This document shows positions 43,585 through 52,440 of a stretch of 64,000 bases of DNA, one piece after another. Made by a program: the position numbers and the translations under genes. The stretch spans positions 62,001 to 126,000 of the forward strand of contig NZ_JACJPX010000013.1 in assembly GCF_014696315.1 (NCBI RefSeq), in the 5' to 3' direction. Numbering within the stretch: the first letter of the stretch is position 1; each line of letters begins with the position of its first letter. The notes beneath the pieces were generated by a model, which was not told the origin of the DNA, ran no database searches, and saw nothing but the letters and a program-made list of their open reading frames with translations. This stretch comes from Calothrix membranacea FACHB-236. GTDB lineage: Bacteria; Cyanobacteriota; Cyanobacteriia; Cyanobacteriales; Nostocaceae.

Positions 43585-44316
43585 ATGAATACTTCTACTT
43601 CTTTTCAAAGTGGCTCCTCTCCCTTTGACTTTTTCAACTTTGATTTGACTCTACCTTTGATTGGCAACGCTCCACAGGTTACAGAAAACACTTTTGTAGG
43701 AAAAGATTCCGCGTCCGCGTCTACTAACTTTCATAAACTTACACAAGACGCTGAACTACTCAAGCAGCTATCATTTATACCTGGATTGAAGGAAATCTTG
43801 ATGCTGCGACAAGTTCATGCCTTAGAACACGCTACTGTTTGGGTTTTGAGTGAATCAAAAAGTGTATATACTCCTGGTACAGAAGCTACCACGATGCAAG
43901 TTGATAACGAATTGTTAGGTGGTTTGTCTACAGAACAAGGATTTTACCTGTATGGCGAAGTAAATATTAGTGATTTGCGCCGCGCAGTCACCCTGGCTTT
44001 ACATCGCCTTACTAACGGCGAATGGGATTTAGCTGTACATCCCCGCTGTGGGACAAATTTATCTGTAGCCATGCTCTTAACTGCTGGATTGGCTGTAGGT
44101 GTAAATCTTCTACTACCGTTTCGACCAATTGAGCAACTCATAGGTTTGGGTCTAGCAGCTACAACAGCAGCCGAACTCGCACCAGATTTAGGTTTTATGG
44201 CACAGCGCTATTTAACAACTGCGATTCCCTTTAACCTCAAAATTGAAAATATTATTCGTAAACGCGATGTTTGGGGACGCGAAGCACACTTTATTAAAGT
44301 AACTTGGCAAGAGTAA
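43585..44316 (+). CDS. DUF6391 family membrane protein
   Basis: The 243-residue product matches a cyanobacterial family with conserved RQVHALEHATVWVLSE, EVNISDLRRAVTLALHRLTNGEWDLAVHPRCGTNLSV, and a hydrophobic segment LTAGLAVGVNLLLPF followed by a second, IGLGLAATTAAELAP, with C-terminal FIKVTWQE. Two helices near residues 165-205 suggest a thylakoid or plasma-membrane protein. Function unknown. The ATG at 43585 is preferred; a TTG at 43567 would add six residues. The DNA encoding residues 40-50 (gattccgcgtccgcgtct) looks like a small inserted repeat. Confidence 0.7.
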   Translation: MNTSTSFQSGSSPFDFFNFDLTLPLIGNAPQVTENTFVGKDSASASTNFHKLTQDAELLKQLSFIPGLKEILMLRQVHALEHATVWVLSESKSVYTPGTEATTMQVDNELLGGLSTEQGFYLYGEVNISDLRRAVTLALHRLTNGEWDLAVHPRCGTNLSVAMLLTAGLAVGVNLLLPFRPIEQLIGLGLAATTAAELAPDLGFMAQRYLTTAIPFNLKIENIIRKRDVWGREAHFIKVTWQE

Positions 44317-44566
44317 ACTAACTTGAGCCAATATTTATCCATCTGGATAAAAAAAGCTAAGGAATAGGGGCTAGAGAAGAAAGATTTTCGTGCCTCCGTT
44401 GTGTGATTTACGACGTGAATATTCAGTTGAAACCTCAGTATTACGAATGCCGTAACATACTCTCAAAATTTAATATTTATTTTATTAATGAACTTGAAAA
44501 TGACGGATTTGCTACTAAGATAGTGAATTACTGTTATCAGTTCATGAATTCAAGAGAACTATAATA

Positions 44567-45568
44567 ATGAGAAAGCTTTACTTCTTACTGCCAGGAACAG
44601 ATGGTAAATTTGCCTGTGGGGGTCTTTGGGCAGAATTAAAAACAGTGAATCTGGTGCAACAGATTTGTAGTGCTGAAGTTGTAACCTATCGTCAACGAGA
44701 AACAGGCAAACTGTTTATAGACGATTTGCTAAAGGAGAAAAATTTAGATGATGTCATCTTTGTGATTAGTTGGGGATTTGATATAGCTAAACTTGTTACC
44801 AAGCTTAAGCAATATAACGTTGTTTATCATGCTCACAGTGCAGGTTATAAATTTCAACTACCTTCGAGTATTCCTATCATCACTGTGAGCCGTAATACAA
44901 TGGGATATTGGGGGCAAAAGTGCCCTAATTCTTTAATTTATTATTTACCCAATCAAATTTCTGATGAATTTAAAAATTTAAATATACAGCGCAATATAGA
45001 TGTTTTAGTTCAGGCGCGTAAATCTTCAGAATATTTAATGAAAGAATTAATTCCTGAATTACATAAAAAATGTAATGTTTTTGTAGTTAATTCATATGTA
45101 GAAGATTTGCCTGGTTTATTTAACCGGGCTAAGATTTACCTTTATGACTCTGCTGAATATTGGGCACAACAGCGTGTAAGTGAAGGATTTGGCTTGCAAC
45201 CAATGGAAGCCTTAGCCTGCGGTTGTCAAGTATTTTCTAGCGTTAATGGTGGGCTATCAGATTATTTAGATCCAGGCTTTAATTGCTATAAAATTGCTGC
45301 ATATTCTCAAGAGTTTGATGTTCAACGTATATTGAAATTACTTGAATCATCTGTAAAACCTACTTTACCTGAACAGTTTTTTGCAGAGTATCGCTACGAA
45401 AATATTATCAAGCGGTTGCAAGTTATTTTAGATGAATTAAATGAATTTTTTGATCATAAAATTCAGCAGCCATCTAATATTCAAAGTTTAACTAAGATGC
45501 GTTTAGCTAAATTACTTACGCGAAGCATTTATTTTAAGATACGCAAAAAATATTTTCGGGGCTTGTAA
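44567..45568 (+). CDS. GT4-type glycosyltransferase
   Basis: The 333-residue protein has a GT-B fold pattern. The C-terminal nucleotide-sugar motif is SEGFGLQPMEALACGCQVFSSVNGG, corresponding to the E-x7-E motif of family 4 transferases (Glu in SEGFG and Glu in MEALA). An N-terminal Rossmann half (LYFLLPGTDG, VIFVISWGFDIAKL) precedes it, with YHAHSAGYKF. No membrane segment is seen. It could transfer a sugar to lipid, polysaccharide or protein; donor and acceptor are unknown. It stands alone between DUF6391 and a conserved hypothetical gene. Confidence 0.8.
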   Translation: MRKLYFLLPGTDGKFACGGLWAELKTVNLVQQICSAEVVTYRQRETGKLFIDDLLKEKNLDDVIFVISWGFDIAKLVTKLKQYNVVYHAHSAGYKFQLPSSIPIITVSRNTMGYWGQKCPNSLIYYLPNQISDEFKNLNIQRNIDVLVQARKSSEYLMKELIPELHKKCNVFVVNSYVEDLPGLFNRAKIYLYDSAEYWAQQRVSEGFGLQPMEALACGCQVFSSVNGGLSDYLDPGFNCYKIAAYSQEFDVQRILKLLESSVKPTLPEQFFAEYRYENIIKRLQVILDELNEFFDHKIQQPSNIQSLTKMRLAKLLTRSIYFKIRKKYFRGL

Positions 45569-45800
45569 AAATCTCAGCCACATAGGTTACAGTATTTTTC
45601 GGATAAATGAAATAAACAGCCATAGGAATCCGAATTGATTTCTCACAATATCTTTGTAGTGTGCGTTAGGTATAAGCCGTAACGCATGAAAAGTGTTAGC
45701 GTAGCAATTTTTAACAAAAATCATTGAAATGATGTAAAAATTAAGCTAATATACCAAAAAATCTAAGTAATAACCGAAGTAAAAATTAGAGAAAAAGTAT

Positions 45801-46535
45801 ATGACACAAAGTTTAGAAGTTCAAGAATTTGTCATAGCGATCGCAGTTAGACAGCATAACCCTGCGGTTCTGACACCAGACTTTCTTAAATATAGTGGTA
45901 TTGTCCCTAGTGATTGGGAATTAGGCAGACAGCCCATTGTGACAAATTCTGCAGCTCAAGTTGTCTATCAAAATGGTATCAGTATAACTGCAGAAGTTAA
46001 TAGAATTGTTTTCTCGGAGCCAATTCCTACTAAAGAATTGCAAGATGTATCTATTCCTGCAATAGCTCGCAAGTATGTTGAGACACTAACTCAAGTTAAT
46101 TATCAAGCAGTTAGTATTAGTTTTAGAGGCTACGTGATTTTCCAACAGAACAACATAGCCCATAACTATATCTTTGGTAAACTACTACAATCAGGCCCTT
46201 GGAAAGAGTTTGGTACGGCACCAGTGCAAGCTGCATTGCGGTTTATTTATACCCTTCAAGATACGCAACTATTCTTGGATATTAATGAAGTTGGGCTACA
46301 ATTACCTGACAAAACCCAAATTCCAGCAATTTTATTCTCCGCTAATTTTAGCCATGCGATCGCTCAAGATGATCTCAAAACGCGTTTAGCTAGCTTAGTT
46401 CAAGTTATCGGTAAATGGCAGACTGATTTAGCTACTTACAAAGAAGTAGTGAATACCAAATTCTTAGGCTCACAGAACTATCAAATTAATCTAGCGCCAG
46501 ATGAACCTTTGATATTTCCCAAAGAAGTAAGTTAA
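45801..46535 (+). CDS. Conserved protein of unknown function
   Basis: I do not recognise this 244-residue protein. It is a well-formed gene with normal cyanobacterial codon use. It starts MTQSLEVQEFVIAIAVRQ, contains FLKYSGIVPSDWELGRQPIVT, a central ALRFIYTLQDTQLFLDINEVG, and a C-terminal FSHAIAQDDLKTRLASLVQVIGKWQTDLATYKEVV. Alternating beta and helical segments suggest one compact soluble domain. A strong bidirectional terminator follows, so it is monocistronic. A GTGCGTTA-type dyad lies in its upstream gap at about 45660-45690. Confidence 0.7.
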   Translation: MTQSLEVQEFVIAIAVRQHNPAVLTPDFLKYSGIVPSDWELGRQPIVTNSAAQVVYQNGISITAEVNRIVFSEPIPTKELQDVSIPAIARKYVETLTQVNYQAVSISFRGYVIFQQNNIAHNYIFGKLLQSGPWKEFGTAPVQAALRFIYTLQDTQLFLDINEVGLQLPDKTQIPAILFSANFSHAIAQDDLKTRLASLVQVIGKWQTDLATYKEVVNTKFLGSQNYQINLAPDEPLIFPKEVS

Positions 46536-46578
46536 TCACTAAATTCCAGAAAATCTTAAAATTTAATTTTGTAGAAGT

Positions 46579-46617
46579 AGGGTAACAGTAAAGTTATTTT
46601 TCCTTTACTGTTACCCT
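46579..46617. terminator. Bidirectional terminator between convergent genes
   Basis: agggtaacagtaaag (46579-46593) is perfectly complementary to ctttactgttaccct (46603-46617) over 15 bp, with a 9-nt loop. The right arm overlaps the last codons and stop of the minus-strand COG3650-like gene, and the left arm lies about 45 bases after the plus-strand stop. Confidence 0.8.
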
Positions 46618-47024
46618 TTCTTTAATTTATTTTCAGCACAACCATCCAAAACTTGATTACCCAAAATCAACGTTGCTGAGTAAGGATAATTTTTATCCGA
46701 CATTCCATCACTACAAGTATCGTCTTGCTTGATAATTAATATACTGTTTCTCTTATCTTTTAATCGGTAAACACGTACTAAATCTGCTGGACGACCCTGT
46801 GCTGTTAAAGGTTTAGTGTAGGGAAAGGTTTGTTTTGGCTTGTCAGGCGAAGAGTAAATAATTGCGCTTTTGCTCACAGTTACGCTCCAAAATGGTTCTG
46901 TACCCCTAGCAATGAACTCTTCACTCTTGTTGTTTTGTGCAACAACGAGATTATTGCTATACATCGATAACAAAGTGATTCCCAACCCAAAAAACGTAAT
47001 GGATAAGAGGCAGGTTTTCATCAT
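46611..47024 (-). CDS. Secreted COG3650-like protein
   Basis: The 137-residue product has a signal peptide (LLSITFFGLGITLLSMY, cleavage probably near VVAQ) and a mature domain with FIARGTEPFWSVTV near its start, then CSDGMSDKNYPYSATLILGNQVLDGCAENK at its end. The GTEPFW and CSDGMSD...YPY...GCA motifs are typical of a small group of periplasmic or lipoprotein-like proteins (COG3650, often annotated as membrane or HslJ-like proteins). Three Cys in the mature part may form disulfides. Function unknown. The last codons are inside a terminator stem. Confidence 0.65.
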   Translation of the reverse strand: MMKTCLLSITFFGLGITLLSMYSNNLVVAQNNKSEEFIARGTEPFWSVTVSKSAIIYSSPDKPKQTFPYTKPLTAQGRPADLVRVYRLKDKRNSILIIKQDDTCSDGMSDKNYPYSATLILGNQVLDGCAENKLKKG

Positions 47025-47064
47025 AAATTGAGGTTTACAATATTAAGAAAAACTTGATCGCAAG

Positions 47065-47631
47065 GTGACTCAATCAGCTGTGAATCAAAATGGGGCAATG
47101 CCACAAAGCAGTGAACCCACATATTACTCCCTGCTAGAACTGCATCCCTCGGCATCGGTAATCGACATCCGTCGAGCGTACCGAGAACTGAGTAAACGCT
47201 ATCATCCTGATACTACCGATTTACCTGCTACTCTTGCTACTGCTAAATTTCAGCGACTCAACGAAGCATACGCTACTTTGAGTAACCCAGAACGTAGGTT
47301 AAATTATGACTTAAAAATCGGCTATTCCCGCTTTGGAGTTATTCAAGCACCTGCCGATTTGAACCATCCTGTGCAGAAAACCTATGACTGGTCAAAATCT
47401 GCTTACCTAGATGCTAGCGATCGCCCACTTTCATCGGGCGAAATCTTTGCATTATTTATTTTAGGGTTAACATTTTTAGGTTGTCTGTTACTCGCGATCG
47501 CTATTGGTTTAACCCGTGGTGAGGCGGCTTTTCAAACACAACAGATCCCACAACCTGTTACAAGTCAGCAGCAAATTTACCAAACGGCACCATCAGCCAG
47601 CTTTTTGGGAATTGAAAATCACTTTTGTTAA
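47065..47631 (+). CDS. Membrane-anchored J-domain protein
   Basis: The 188-residue protein has an N-terminal J domain (about 20-85): YYSLLELHPSASVIDIRRAYRELSKRYHPDTTD, with the Hsp70-stimulating HPD at about 52-54, then FQRLNEAYATLSNPERRLNYD. A single hydrophobic helix, IFALFILGLTFLGCLLLAIAIGL, spans residues about 130-152, so the J domain is probably held at a membrane and recruits DnaK there. The zinc-finger and substrate domains of DnaJ are missing. The start used is GTG 47065; an ATG 12 codons later (47101 region) would still leave the J domain intact. It is followed 21 bases later by the DUF3143 gene. Confidence 0.85.
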   Translation: MTQSAVNQNGAMPQSSEPTYYSLLELHPSASVIDIRRAYRELSKRYHPDTTDLPATLATAKFQRLNEAYATLSNPERRLNYDLKIGYSRFGVIQAPADLNHPVQKTYDWSKSAYLDASDRPLSSGEIFALFILGLTFLGCLLLAIAIGLTRGEAAFQTQQIPQPVTSQQQIYQTAPSASFLGIENHFC

Positions 47632-47652
47632 TGTGTAATTTTAAACTTAATC

Positions 47653-47925
47653 ATGTCTTTTCTTCCCCCTGACGCTCCCCTATATAACCATACCCTGCCG
47701 CAAATTGAGCAGTGGCTTAAAGACCAAGGCTGTCAACAAAATGAAGCAGAGTTACATTGTTGGCACGTAAAACGCCCTTCTTGGCAAGCGGATCTCTCCC
47801 TTGATGTTGAGCAACTAACAGTGCGCTATATCGAAGCCGGAGAAAATCACCAAGATATCCTCCGTTCATTTAAATATTCCCTCAGTCGGGAAGATATTGA
47901 ACAAGCGGTTTTTGCTGGGCCATAA
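47653..47925 (+). CDS. DUF3143 family protein
   Basis: A 90-residue cyanobacterial protein with PLYNHTLPQIEQWLKDQGCQ, HCWHVKRPSWQADLSLDVEQLTVRY and a closing LRSFKYSLSREDIEQAVFAGP, the features of DUF3143. No signal peptide or membrane helix. It lies 21 bases after the J-domain gene in the same direction, so both probably share a transcript. Function unknown; the neighbour suggests a role in protein handling, which is an inference only. Confidence 0.8.
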   Translation: MSFLPPDAPLYNHTLPQIEQWLKDQGCQQNEAELHCWHVKRPSWQADLSLDVEQLTVRYIEAGENHQDILRSFKYSLSREDIEQAVFAGP

Positions 47926-47943
47926 GGGATGGGGTAATGGGTA

Positions 47944-48043
47944 GTCATTTGTCATTTGTCATTTGTCATTTGTCATTTGTCATTTGGTAATGGGTAATGG
48001 GTAATGAGTAATGAGTAATGAGTAATGAGTGATGAGTAATGGG
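47944..48043. repeat. Fourteen tandem heptamers (STRR cluster)
   Basis: Six GTCATTT units (47944-47985) are followed by eight TAATGGG/TAATGAG units (47988-48043). After them come C-rich heptamers of the ccctgcc and caatccc types up to 48110. This is the densest short-tandem-repeat cluster in the window and lies between convergent transcripts, where it ends the DUF3143 side. Confidence 0.9.
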
Positions 48044-48106
48044 AATTTGCCCCTTGTCTCCCTGCCCCCTGCCCCCTGCCTTTTCCCAATCCCCAATCCC
48101 CAATCC

Positions 48107-48856
48107 CTACACAGCACCAAACCGTCGTTCCCGTTGCTGGTAAGCACATAAGGCGCGGTGGAATTCTACACGGTCAAAATCTGGCCAGAGTGTTTCAGTA
48201 ATATAAAATTCACCATAAGCCATTTGCCATAAAAGGAAATTTGAGAGGCGCATTTCGCCACTAGTACGTATTAATAAATCTGGATCGGCAATACCTGCTG
48301 TGTATAGGTGGCGTTCAAATACCGCCTCATCAATTTCATCGGGTTGGAGTAAGCCTTGTTGAACTTTTTGCGCGATCGCCCGACAAGCCTGTAAAATTTC
48401 TTGCCGTCCACCATAATTTGTGGCTACTGTAAACCGAATACTGCGATTATCCTTCGTTTCTGCCATTGAACGGGAAATTTCTTCTTGAAGCGATCGCGGT
48501 AGTGCATTCAAATTCCCGACAAATTGAATTTGTACGTTCTCTTCAACCATTTCCCGCAGTTCTTGGCGTAATACTCTTTGAAATAGAGTCATCAAAAAAT
48601 CAACTTCTTCTTGGGGTCTTTTCCAGTTTTCTGTGGAAAAAGCATAAGCTGTTAACGCCTGAATTCCCCAATCTTTACAACAACGTAGTAAATCTTTAAG
48701 TGCATCTACTCCCCGCTTATGACCCATAATCCGGGGTAGACCTTGACGTTTAGCCCATCGACCATTGCCATCCATAATCACCGCAACGTGCTTGGGCAGT
48801 AATTCTCGTTTTAAGCCAGGGGGCAAATCTTGTAATTCAGTTTGTTGTGCTTTCAT
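48107..48856 (-). CDS. uppS: Undecaprenyl diphosphate synthase
   Basis: The 249-residue cis-prenyltransferase adds isopentenyl units to farnesyl diphosphate to make the undecaprenyl carrier used for peptidoglycan and other polymers. Family residues are [17 protein letters not shown] with the substrate-binding Asp, [31 protein letters not shown], and [30 protein letters not shown]. The start overlaps the cdaA stop by four bases (48853-48856), giving translational coupling with cdaA, an arrangement found in many bacteria. Cytoplasmic, membrane-associated. Confidence 0.96.
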   Translation of the reverse strand: MKAQQTELQDLPPGLKRELLPKHVAVIMDGNGRWAKRQGLPRIMGHKRGVDALKDLLRCCKDWGIQALTAYAFSTENWKRPQEEVDFLMTLFQRVLRQELREMVEENVQIQFVGNLNALPRSLQEEISRSMAETKDNRSIRFTVATNYGGRQEILQACRAIAQKVQQGLLQPDEIDEAVFERHLYTAGIADPDLLIRTSGEMRLSNFLLWQMAYGEFYITETLWPDFDRVEFHRALCAYQQRERRFGAV

Positions 48857-49776
48857 TTTTTATCTCGAGAAGCGGTCGATGGTAATCCGAGTAACCGTGA
48901 AACTAGTGCTAGTGCCTTCGTATTAATCTGACGACCCAAGCTTAACAAACCAGGAGCCACTGCTTCCCGATCTACCGTTGGTGATAAAAGAGCTTCTAAA
49001 GACTCTTTTAGTTTCCTAATCGTCAGTGGTCTATTGAGAATTCCCCGTTCAGCTAAGGAAATAGAACCAGTTTCTTCTGATACAACAACACAGATGCAAT
49101 TTTCGACCCGCTCAGTAATTCCCATCGCAGCCCGGTGGCGTGTACCCAACTGGCGCGAGGCTGTGCGTCCCGAAAGTGGTAAAATTATACCCGATGCAAT
49201 AATCCGTGAGCCACGTATCAAGGTTGCCCCATCGTGTAATAAAGTTTTCGGTTGAAATATAGTTTGTATTAATTCTTTAGTAACCTCAGCATTCAGTTTC
49301 ACTCCTGGTACAGAAAAATCTCGCTCGTCAATCGGGCCTGTTGTTTCCACAATCAATAAAGCGCCAATCCGGTTTTTTGACAGTTCCTTTACAGCATCAA
49401 CAATCTCATCAATTACACTGTCAGATTTAGGTACTGCCAAACTGGAGGGATGAAACAACTGGCGGAATTCGCCACGCCCTAATTGTTCTAAAAAACGCCG
49501 AAACTCTGACTGGAGTGCCACTGCCATTGCTACAGCACAGCCAATAACCAACTTTTCTAGTACGAAATTTAAGAGAGGTAGGCCCAACCTATTACTTAGT
49601 GCTGAAGCCAACATTAAAATAATAAATCCCCGTACCATCCACAGCGTTCGGCGCTCACTAATAATAACTAGTATCATGTACGTCAGCGCCAATACTAATA
49701 CGATATCCAGAGTCCCAAGCAGCAAGGACTGCGACCATCCCAGGTTTGTCAGCCATTGCTTCCACCAATCTCTCAT
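48853..49776 (-). CDS. cdaA: Diadenylate cyclase CdaA (c-di-AMP synthase)
   Basis: The 307-residue protein joins two ATP to form cyclic di-AMP. Three N-terminal membrane helices (about 14-95) precede a DisA_N domain (about 105-270) with the signature [11 protein letters not shown] and the RHR motif in [13 protein letters not shown]. This is the membrane-bound CdaA/DacA type and lacks the helix-hairpin-helix part of DisA. c-di-AMP controls potassium and osmolyte transport and cell-wall turnover. The gene lies downstream of lysA and overlaps uppS, so expression is linked to wall precursor supply. No cdaR-like gene is present here. Confidence 0.95.
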   Translation of the reverse strand: MRDWWKQWLTNLGWSQSLLLGTLDIVLVLALTYMILVIISERRTLWMVRGFIILMLASALSNRLGLPLLNFVLEKLVIGCAVAMAVALQSEFRRFLEQLGRGEFRQLFHPSSLAVPKSDSVIDEIVDAVKELSKNRIGALLIVETTGPIDERDFSVPGVKLNAEVTKELIQTIFQPKTLLHDGATLIRGSRIIASGIILPLSGRTASRQLGTRHRAAMGITERVENCICVVVSEETGSISLAERGILNRPLTIRKLKESLEALLSPTVDREAVAPGLLSLGRQINTKALALVSRLLGLPSTASRDKK

Positions 49777-49898
49777 GACATCTGGATTAATATTTTGCCT
49801 CTAAATACAGTGAATTAATAGTCCAGAGTCAAGAGTAAAAAGTCAAGAGTGAACATTTATTAACTCTGGACTTTGAACATCTGACCTTGGACGTTAAA

Positions 49899-51302
49899 CT
49901 ATTTCTTTAGCCTTTCGGGTAAGCAATCCTGCCTAATTAAGTCCTGATAAGTTTCGCGTTGCAAAATTAAATTTGCTTCGCCGTTTGCTACCACAACAGC
50001 TGCTGGTCGGGGCAAGCGATTGTAGTTAGATGCCATACTGTAATTGTAAGCACCAGTTCCCATAACTACGAGAATATCCCCAGGTTCAGTTTGTGGGAGT
50101 TGGGCATTTTTAATCAAAATATCCCCAGATTCACAGTGCTTACCAGCAATTGTGACAGTTTCTGTCAAGGGAGCGGAAATTTTGTTAGCAACCACAGCCC
50201 GGTACTCTGATTGATAAGTAATGGGTCGTGGGTTGTCTGACATACCCCCATCCACTGCTAAGTAAGTACGGATTTCCGGAATTACCTTTGATGAACCTAT
50301 TGTATAAGCAGTTACACAAGCTGTGGCAATGAGCGATCGCCCTGGTTCTGATAGTAACTTAGGCAAAGGTAGATTTTCTGCTGCACAAGCTGTTTGTACT
50401 ACTTCACAAATCGCTTTTACCCATTCATCAATACTTGGTGGATCGTCTGATTCTACATAACGAATCCCTAAACCACCACCAACATTTAGCTCTGTCACAT
50501 TTAAACCGTACTTGGCCGCATCCCTCAACCACTGCACCATGACAGCCGCTAAATCCTGATGGGGCTGGCGTTCAAAAATTTGGGAACCAATATGAGCGTG
50601 TAAACCTGCACAGTTCAAGGCTGATTGCTGACTGACAAAGGTAAAAACCTCATCCAAATCGTTTGGATCAAAACCAAATTTACTGTCTAAGTGTCCCGTG
50701 CGAATGTATTCATGGGTATGACACTCAATACCTGGCGTTAAGCGCAACATAATGCGAATTTTTAGAGAAGAAGCATTTTCTCCTTGCTCCTCTGCTATTT
50801 CCACCAAGGTTTTTAACTCATACCAGTTATCCACGACAATGGTGACACCAGACTCGATTGCTAAAATTAGCTCTGAGCGAGATTTATTATTCCCGTGAAG
50901 ATAAATTTTGTCTGGACTAACCCCAGCGTTGAGGGCGGTGTAGAGTTCTCCCCCAGATACCACATCAATTCCCAAGCCTTCATCGGCGATGATCGCACAA
51001 ACTGCTAAACAATTCCAAGCTTTGGAAGCATAAAGTACTTGAGATTCTCCCTGGTAATATTGCTTGAAAGCATCTCGATATTGCTGACAAGCCGAACGCA
51101 GGGTTTCTTCATCTAAAATATATAAAGGCGAGCCAAACTGCTTTACTAGGGTTGTGATATCACACCCACCAATTTCTAGGCAGCCATGATTATTTACTTT
51201 AGCCGTCAAGGGTAAAAGTTCTTGATTGGGCGAAGTGCTACGCCTTGCAGGTAAATATTGACTACCAGCCTGTTGAACCCCAGCGGGGTGAGTCGATACC
51301 AT
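49899..51302 (-). CDS. lysA: Diaminopimelate decarboxylase
   Basis: The 467-residue PLP enzyme turns meso-diaminopimelate into lysine. The PLP-binding Lys is in VLYASKAWNCLAVC; further family segments are GLHAHIGSQIFE, LNVGGGLGIRY, SEPGRSLIATACV, GGMSDNPRPITY and GKHCESGDILIKNAQLP. An N-terminal extension of about 30 residues (with SQYLPARRSTSPNQE) is partly encoded by a short repeat-like stretch near 51225-51250. It is the first gene of a likely lysA-cdaA-uppS group, although 122 bp separate it from cdaA. Its promoter is within the short gap before rimI, which is divergent. Confidence 0.96.
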   Translation of the reverse strand: MVSTHPAGVQQAGSQYLPARRSTSPNQELLPLTAKVNNHGCLEIGGCDITTLVKQFGSPLYILDEETLRSACQQYRDAFKQYYQGESQVLYASKAWNCLAVCAIIADEGLGIDVVSGGELYTALNAGVSPDKIYLHGNNKSRSELILAIESGVTIVVDNWYELKTLVEIAEEQGENASSLKIRIMLRLTPGIECHTHEYIRTGHLDSKFGFDPNDLDEVFTFVSQQSALNCAGLHAHIGSQIFERQPHQDLAAVMVQWLRDAAKYGLNVTELNVGGGLGIRYVESDDPPSIDEWVKAICEVVQTACAAENLPLPKLLSEPGRSLIATACVTAYTIGSSKVIPEIRTYLAVDGGMSDNPRPITYQSEYRAVVANKISAPLTETVTIAGKHCESGDILIKNAQLPQTEPGDILVVMGTGAYNYSMASNYNRLPRPAAVVVANGEANLILQRETYQDLIRQDCLPERLKK

Positions 51303-51393
51303 AACTATAAGAGTTGTCCTTGTTCAAATTATGGGCGTGAGTGAGTCTCCCGATTCCCAGTTTACAAAGGGTTTGTAATCTTATCCAATAACT

Positions 51394-51945
51394 GTGATCT
51401 CATTAGAGTTAAAACTTCAATCACTGACATCAGACGATCTCAGCGCAATCCTAGAACTGGATAAAGCTTGTTTTGGCGGTCTTTGGACAATGGAAGGCTA
51501 CCAACGAGAGTTAGATAGTCCCAACAGTGTATTACTAGGCTTATTTTCCCCAGCTTCTAGCTTAACTTTGCTAGGAATGGGTTGTTTTTGGTCAATTTTA
51601 GAAGAAGCCCACATTACGATTTTGGCAGTACATCCCCAATATCACTGTCAAGGTTTAGGACAAGCTTTACTTTATTCCCTTCTCAAGACAGCTAGCGATC
51701 GCGGTTTGGAGCGAGCTACCCTCGAAGTTCGAGCTTCCAACCTAGCGGCTATATCTTTATATCAAAAATTTGGCTTCAAAACAGCTGGGCGACGGCGGCG
51801 CTACTATCAGGACAATGGCGAAGACGCTTTAATTCTTTGGCTTCCCGACCTGCAATATCCCCAATTTCAAACAACTTTGCTGCAATGGGAGAAAATAGTA
51901 CGCGATCGCCTCAACAAATCCTCTTGGCAATTTCAGTTTTTGTAA
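51394..51945 (+). CDS. rimI: Ribosomal protein alanine N-acetyltransferase
   Basis: The 183-residue GNAT protein acetylates N-terminal alanine of ribosomal protein S18 in other bacteria. Family features are ILELDKACFGGLWTMEGYQRELDS, ILAVHPQYHCQGLGQALLYSLL with the acetyl-CoA loop QCxGxG/A (here CQGLGQA), LEVRASNLAAISLYQKFGFK and RRRRYYQDNGEDALIL. The last ~30 residues extend beyond the usual length. Start is GTG 51394, as no earlier ATG gives the conserved N-terminus. Divergent from lysA. Confidence 0.9.
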   Translation: MISLELKLQSLTSDDLSAILELDKACFGGLWTMEGYQRELDSPNSVLLGLFSPASSLTLLGMGCFWSILEEAHITILAVHPQYHCQGLGQALLYSLLKTASDRGLERATLEVRASNLAAISLYQKFGFKTAGRRRRYYQDNGEDALILWLPDLQYPQFQTTLLQWEKIVRDRLNKSSWQFQFL

Positions 51946-52440
51946 ATTTGGAGTTTGGTTTTTGGTAATTGGTAATAGAGATTTCTCCTCATCCCCAATT
52001 TTCATTCCCCAAAATTCCTGAGTGCCATGTAACTTTTGATGACTTTGCGGTTGACTTTTGGTCATCTTCATGAAAAAAATACATTTCCTTCCAGAAACTT
52101 TGATGAGTATTATTTATTTTTAGAAACTATTTAATTGAAAAAATAAATACATTTTTAATAATTCTTGACTTCACTGAATAGATATGTTAAGAATAAATGT
52201 TTGGAAGTGGCTGCAAAACTAGACTTCCAGCGCTTTTTTGCGGGCAATTAGAGCTAAAAACGCTGTTTATCTTGTTCTCCTCAGTACAGCAGCCACACAA
52301 AAGTAATAAATATTTAGGAATTACGCCATCAAATTGGGTGATGCCACTTGGATATCTTGATTTTTTTATACAGATATCCAAAAGCTTGGCCTGTGCTAAA
52401 ATCAGCGTACCGGCACGACGCAGGTGATGGGAAAAATGCC
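51946..52440. other. clpC upstream region
   Basis: The 495-bp gap begins with short heptamer-like units (ttggtaattggtaatag) and is AT-rich in the middle. It must contain the clpC promoter. A frame runs open from 52348 into clpC, but the family start is at 52441. No transcription signal could be assigned with confidence. Confidence 0.4.

Noticed and set aside
47944-48110. CRISPR-like array in the heptamer cluster
   Set aside because: Units are 7 bp with no spacers; they are simple tandem heptamers, and no cas gene is in the window.
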